From contig NZ_CP087184.1 of the NCBI RefSeq assembly GCF_024749045.1, positions 5,146,001 through 5,210,000 of the forward strand: a stretch of 64,000 nucleotides of DNA. The letters are read 5' to 3'. Made by a program: the position numbers and the translations under genes. The stretch comes from Pseudomonas sp. B21-028 (GTDB lineage Bacteria; Pseudomonadota; Gammaproteobacteria; Pseudomonadales; Pseudomonadaceae). Under the pieces are notes generated by a model that saw only the letters and a list, made by a program, of their open reading frames with translations, was not told the DNA's origin and ran no database searches. Positions 63,461 through 64,000 of the stretch are shown one piece after another; position 1 is the first letter of the stretch; each line of letters begins with the position of its first letter.

Positions 63461-63889
63461 TCAGTCCTTGAGGCGTGGGTTTGACAACTCTGAGGTTCGA
63501 TAAAACGGCAGGATGACCTCGCCTGTCAACGGTGCCAGCGGCAACCCGCCGTCGCCGGCCGGGTCGATCCAGCGAACCTCTTCAATCTCGGCAGCGGGGA
63601 GAACCGCTGAGTCGATCGTCAACAGGAACACCTCGGCCTCGACGACAAAGCCCGGCTCGTTGGCGGCCGGCGCGCTGAACGGGCCCAGGTAGCGAGCCTG
63701 TGCCGGATCGATTGTCAGCCCCAGCTCTTCCTCCAGCTCCCGGGCCAGGGCCTGGACCGGTTGCTCACGGGGCTCGATCTTGCCGCCCGGCTGCATGAAG
63801 GCCCGGGTCCCGCGCTTGCGCACCAGCAGGGTTCGACCGTCCGGCCCGATCAGCAGGGCGGCGGCGATGTGGATGAGGGGAGTGGTCAT
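63461..63889 (-). CDS. NUDIX hydrolase
   Basis: The 142-residue protein contains a complete Nudix box (GGKIEPREQPVQALARELEE ELGL, pattern G-x5-E-x7-R-E-x2-E-E-x-G), which binds Mg and cleaves nucleoside-diphosphate-X bonds. Its N-terminus HIAAALLIGPDGRTLLVRKR resembles the MutT-like group, but the substrate cannot be told. It is first gene of the NUDIX-LysE-GNAT operon, with GGGGAG upstream of the ATG. Confidence 0.92.
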   Translation of the reverse strand: MTTPLIHIAAALLIGPDGRTLLVRKRGTRAFMQPGGKIEPREQPVQALARELEEELGLTIDPAQARYLGPFSAPAANEPGFVVEAEVFLLTIDSAVLPAAEIEEVRWIDPAGDGGLPLAPLTGEVILPFYRTSELSNPRLKD

Positions 63890-63986
63890 GGATGATCGGC
63901 CTTGGCGGAAAAATGCCTGGGGAGATTACAGACCACAGAGGCTGGAGCAAAGCCTGCCCCCACTTGTACAGGCACAACACCACCCC

Positions 63987-64000
63987 CTGTGGGAGCGAGC
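63987..64000. repeat. Type A REP unit cut by the window edge
   Basis: TGTGGGAGCGAGC at the right edge is the start of another type A element. Confidence 0.6.

Overview
The window reads as chromosomal DNA of a fluorescent Pseudomonas (P. fluorescens group). Reasons: GC-rich codon use, an MvaT gene, gene neighbourhoods I know from Pseudomonas (secA/dciA, mvaT/sbcB, pyk/ferredoxin reductase/GGDEF/fumarase, metE/metR), and many extragenic palindromes of the kind typical of this group. I see no rRNA, tRNA, CRISPR array, insertion sequence, integrase or phage module. All identifications come from reading the sequence and from memory of families; no search was run.

Layout. 1-5.5 kb: glutathione transferase (cut by the window edge), argJ, secA and divergent dciA. 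5.6-9.2 kb: amino-acid chemoreceptor and a HerA-type ATPase. 9.4-12.3 kb: three-gene envelope operon (glycosyltransferase, DUF2334 deacetylase-like protein, flippase-like membrane protein). 12.3-15.7 kb: small protein, purU, mvaT, sbcB. 15.9-22.8 kb: six-gene operon RDD / SpoIIM / DUF4129 / DUF4350 / MoxR / DUF58, with a palindromic repeat inserted inside it. 22.8-29.6 kb (minus strand): an unusual insecticidal toxin-complex (Tc) A-type module, made of a ten-repeat Ig-like protein and a VRP1 (TcaA-like) protein that is frameshifted and ends in Ig-like domains. 29.6-30.3 kb: a DUF6124 gene behind a leader with the layout of a translational switch, containing an unlisted 35-codon ORF. 30.5-37.9 kb: PilZ protein, lipoprotein, pyruvate kinase, ferredoxin reductase, GGDEF cyclase (SadC position) and class I fumarase. 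38.0-48.2 kb (plus strand): Tc B subunit and two C subunits with different C-terminal toxins. 48.3-53.0 kb: DctB/DctD-type (MifS/MifR-like) two-component system and a KgtP-type permease with a sigma54 promoter and paired upstream sites. 53.1-58.6 kb: DUF347 membrane protein, secreted tandem-repeat protein, flavin reductase-like protein, small protein, monooxygenase-like protein, AraC regulator, alpha/beta hydrolase. 58.9-64 kb: metE/metR and a NUDIX-LysE-GNAT operon.

How it fits together. The Tc genes lie on both sides of a conserved housekeeping block. The A side lacks any recognisable pore-forming or TcB-binding region, while B and C look complete. A palindrome of the form CTGT-N8-ACAG sits at the head of each of the three Tc transcription units and suggests one shared regulator not encoded here. 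The PilZ protein and the GGDEF cyclase suggest cyclic-di-GMP signalling in the same neighbourhood.

The strongest candidates for something undescribed are: (1) the uORF plus anti-Shine-Dalgarno leader of the DUF6124 gene; (2) the Ig-rich A module of the Tc locus and its common palindrome; (3) the C-terminal toxins of the two TcC proteins; (4) palindromic repeats whose terminal arms have been tandemly multiplied on both sides; (5) the 9 x 13-residue secreted repeat protein.
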